A program made the translations under genes and the position numbers. 64,000 nt of DNA, taken from Vampirovibrio sp041737375 (GTDB lineage Bacteria > Cyanobacteriota > Vampirovibrionia > Vampirovibrionales > Vampirovibrionaceae). The stretch covers positions 62,001 through 126,000 of the forward strand of contig NZ_JBGSRV010000004.1 of the NCBI RefSeq assembly GCF_041737375.1, in the 5' to 3' direction. The notes under the pieces were generated by a model. That model saw only the letters and a list, made by a program, of their open reading frames with translations. It was not told the DNA's origin and did not search any database. Position 1 is the stretch's first letter. Every line of letters begins with the position of its first letter. This document shows positions 62,750 to 64,000 of this stretch, piece after piece.

Positions 62750-63736
62750 CTATCTCACAATCAACAGGTTGTGGCGATCCCATTGCATTAACTGAGAACT
62801 CACACTACCCATCAACCAGGCCAATAGGCCTTTGCGATTATGGGAGCCCACCACCAGCAAATCAGGATGCTCTATTTGGGCCAAATGGCCCAACTCCGTG
62901 GCCGGAGATCCTGATAATTTTAACTGTTTTAAAACTTGCAGGCCTTGCGGCTCCAGAATATCGGCAATCATTTCAAAAACCATTTTGGCGTTCACTTCTA
63001 GCGCTTCATCCAGAACCGCCTGATTCACATAAGGGGCCAGCACCGCGTTTTCCTGATAAACGGGACTTTGAACAAGGGCCAGCTCCAGTTCACTTTGCCG
63101 GGTCTGCAGAATCTGTCCCAATTTTCGAGCGGCATTCATAGAAGTCTCTGAGCCATCCACCCCAAATAAAATTTTAAAAGGCTGAGGCGGTAAAGCAGCA
63201 ATGGGATTTCTCAGCATCAACACCGAGACTGGCGAATGTGCGGCCAATCGAGAGGCGAAATGGCTGGGCTGAGCGGGTTGATTATCATGAGCCGAAACCG
63301 TTGCAATCACCAACAAATCCTGCTCTGTTTCCCAAAGGGTTTCCGTAAGTCGTTTCAAACTTTTATCTCGAAGCCCACAGTCTATTTCCTCAACAATCTC
63401 AAACCCCAAATCCAAAAGGGTCTGGCGGGCTTTTTGATTGGCCTGTTTCAACCTGCTTTCTAATTCCGGTAAAGTTTTCCCCAAAATTTCAGGGTATTCC
63501 TTTTGACTGGATTCAGCAGTCAACCAGTCCAGTTCCGCATGCACCAGGGTTAACTCAACGTTACTGGGCATTAGCAAACGATTCAGGCTGTTCAGGACAC
63601 TGGCTTCCAGGGGAAACAGATTTTCATACTCAATAACCAGCGTTACTTTTTGGGTAACAGGGTTTTCTTGAGTAGTACCCGATTGAAGCAGCGTGTTTTT
63701 GTTCAATTCGGTTTCAGAACCCAAACGATCGGTCAT
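62750..63736 (-). CDS. Tandem universal stress protein (UspA) domains
   Basis: 328 residues from the ATG at 63736 (AGGA eight bases upstream; the GTG at 63760 has none). Two Usp folds: ~30-170 (VTLVIEYENLFPLEASVLNSL, LLVIATVSAHDN) and ~180-325 (FKILFGVDGSETSMNAARKLG, DLLVVGSHNRKGLLAWLMGSVSSQL). Only the second keeps the ATP-binding G-x-x-G type loop, so the first is probably degenerate. It likely responds to stress or energy state. Partner unknown. Confidence 0.88.
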   Translation of the reverse strand: MTDRLGSETELNKNTLLQSGTTQENPVTQKVTLVIEYENLFPLEASVLNSLNRLLMPSNVELTLVHAELDWLTAESSQKEYPEILGKTLPELESRLKQANQKARQTLLDLGFEIVEEIDCGLRDKSLKRLTETLWETEQDLLVIATVSAHDNQPAQPSHFASRLAAHSPVSVLMLRNPIAALPPQPFKILFGVDGSETSMNAARKLGQILQTRQSELELALVQSPVYQENAVLAPYVNQAVLDEALEVNAKMVFEMIADILEPQGLQVLKQLKLSGSPATELGHLAQIEHPDLLVVGSHNRKGLLAWLMGSVSSQLMQWDRHNLLIVR

Positions 63737-63953
63737 GCGCCAATTCCTATCCTCATTCACACCGTGAAACGTGCCAATATAAAACTATCAGACATTCCAT
63801 CATAACCATTCACTCTCAAAATGTAATAACCGAACCAGATAGAGTTTGAGTTAACCGTGCTAGTCAGCGGAACGATTCATGCCTGAAAGGGCCCGTCACC
63901 AATAATTTTTAAACTTTAAACCTGTCAACATAGAGTTGAGTGGGTCGTTTTTC

Positions 63954-63986
63954 AAAAAAAATCCCGACTGGGGATTACAGTCAGGA
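63954..63986 (-). terminator. Rho-independent terminator of a gene entering from the right
   Basis: On the - strand, stem TCCTGACTG/CAGTCGGGA (63978-63986 with 63962-63970, one G-T) with a 7-base loop is followed by eight T. No - strand gene ends before it in the window, so it belongs to a gene beyond base 64000. Confidence 0.75.
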
Positions 63987-64000
63987 TATGTGGATAAAAT

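Overview
This window reads as chromosome of a Gram-negative (two-membrane) bacterium of medium GC, with densely packed genes on both strands. It has a FhaC/ShlB-type outer-membrane secretion pore with filamentous-haemagglutinin-like substrates, a Wza-type polysaccharide export channel, and signal-peptide proteins. No ribosomal or photosynthesis genes are present to fix the phylum. The mix (a cyanobacterial-type DUF4168 secreted protein, FHA/MBG-domain giant proteins, multi-domain fusions) would suit a non-photosynthetic relative of Cyanobacteria (Melainabacteria/Vampirovibrionia), but that is a low-confidence inference.

Layout. 1-5 kb: 3' end of a giant Asn/Gly-rich FHA-like adhesin, a secreted beta-helix protein and two small genes. 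5.7-21.5 kb: an envelope polysaccharide locus. It holds a phosphoglycosyl transferase on the + strand and a long - strand operon: UDP-sugar dehydrogenase, Wza, a Wzc-like protein fused to a TagA/WecG glycosyltransferase, Wzy, Wzx, two glycosyltransferases, two tandem PaaK/CapK-like ligases and an alpha/alpha-toroid protein. 21.8-25.7 kb: tRNA-Ser(UGA), a GT-C-like membrane protein and a PHP phosphoesterase. 25.9-27.7 kb: a pterin operon (folE2 and two tandem 6-pyruvoyl-tetrahydropterin-synthase paralogues). 27.9-35 kb: a two-partner secretion pair (TpsB pore and 1.7-kaa TpsA with MBG repeats). 35.6-36.9 kb: a regulator made of four GntR-like winged helices. 37-40.8 kb: proBA and a metallophosphoesterase. 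41-48.4 kb: the thiamine cluster, TPP riboswitch-thiC-thiO-thiS-thiG-thiDE, with a ThiF/MoeB-rhodanese facing it. 49.4-54.4 kb: a five-gene shikimate/phenylalanine operon. 54.7-64 kb: a Maf-type glycosyltransferase, stress and redox proteins (VOC, hemerythrin-cupin, PNPOx-like, UspA), a metzincin protease and an MFS exporter.

The strongest regulatory find is upstream of the aromatic operon (about 54.27-54.42 kb). A 24-codon leader ORF carries a Phe/Tyr run (FYSFYFYGF). It is followed by a Rho-independent terminator whose 5' arm can instead pair over 14 nt with the end of the leader ORF. That is the full layout of a ribosome-mediated attenuator. The operon's prephenate dehydratase lacks its ACT regulatory domain, so control may rest on this attenuator.

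Other standouts are the Wzc-TagA fusion with a ruined P-loop, the quadruple-GntR protein with no ligand domain, a short ORF that begins exactly where the TPP riboswitch ends, the tandem pterin synthases of which one has lost the catalytic Cys, and an AroA-AroK fusion with an Ala at the glyphosate-contact Gly. No CRISPR array, insertion sequence, integrase or phage gene was seen.
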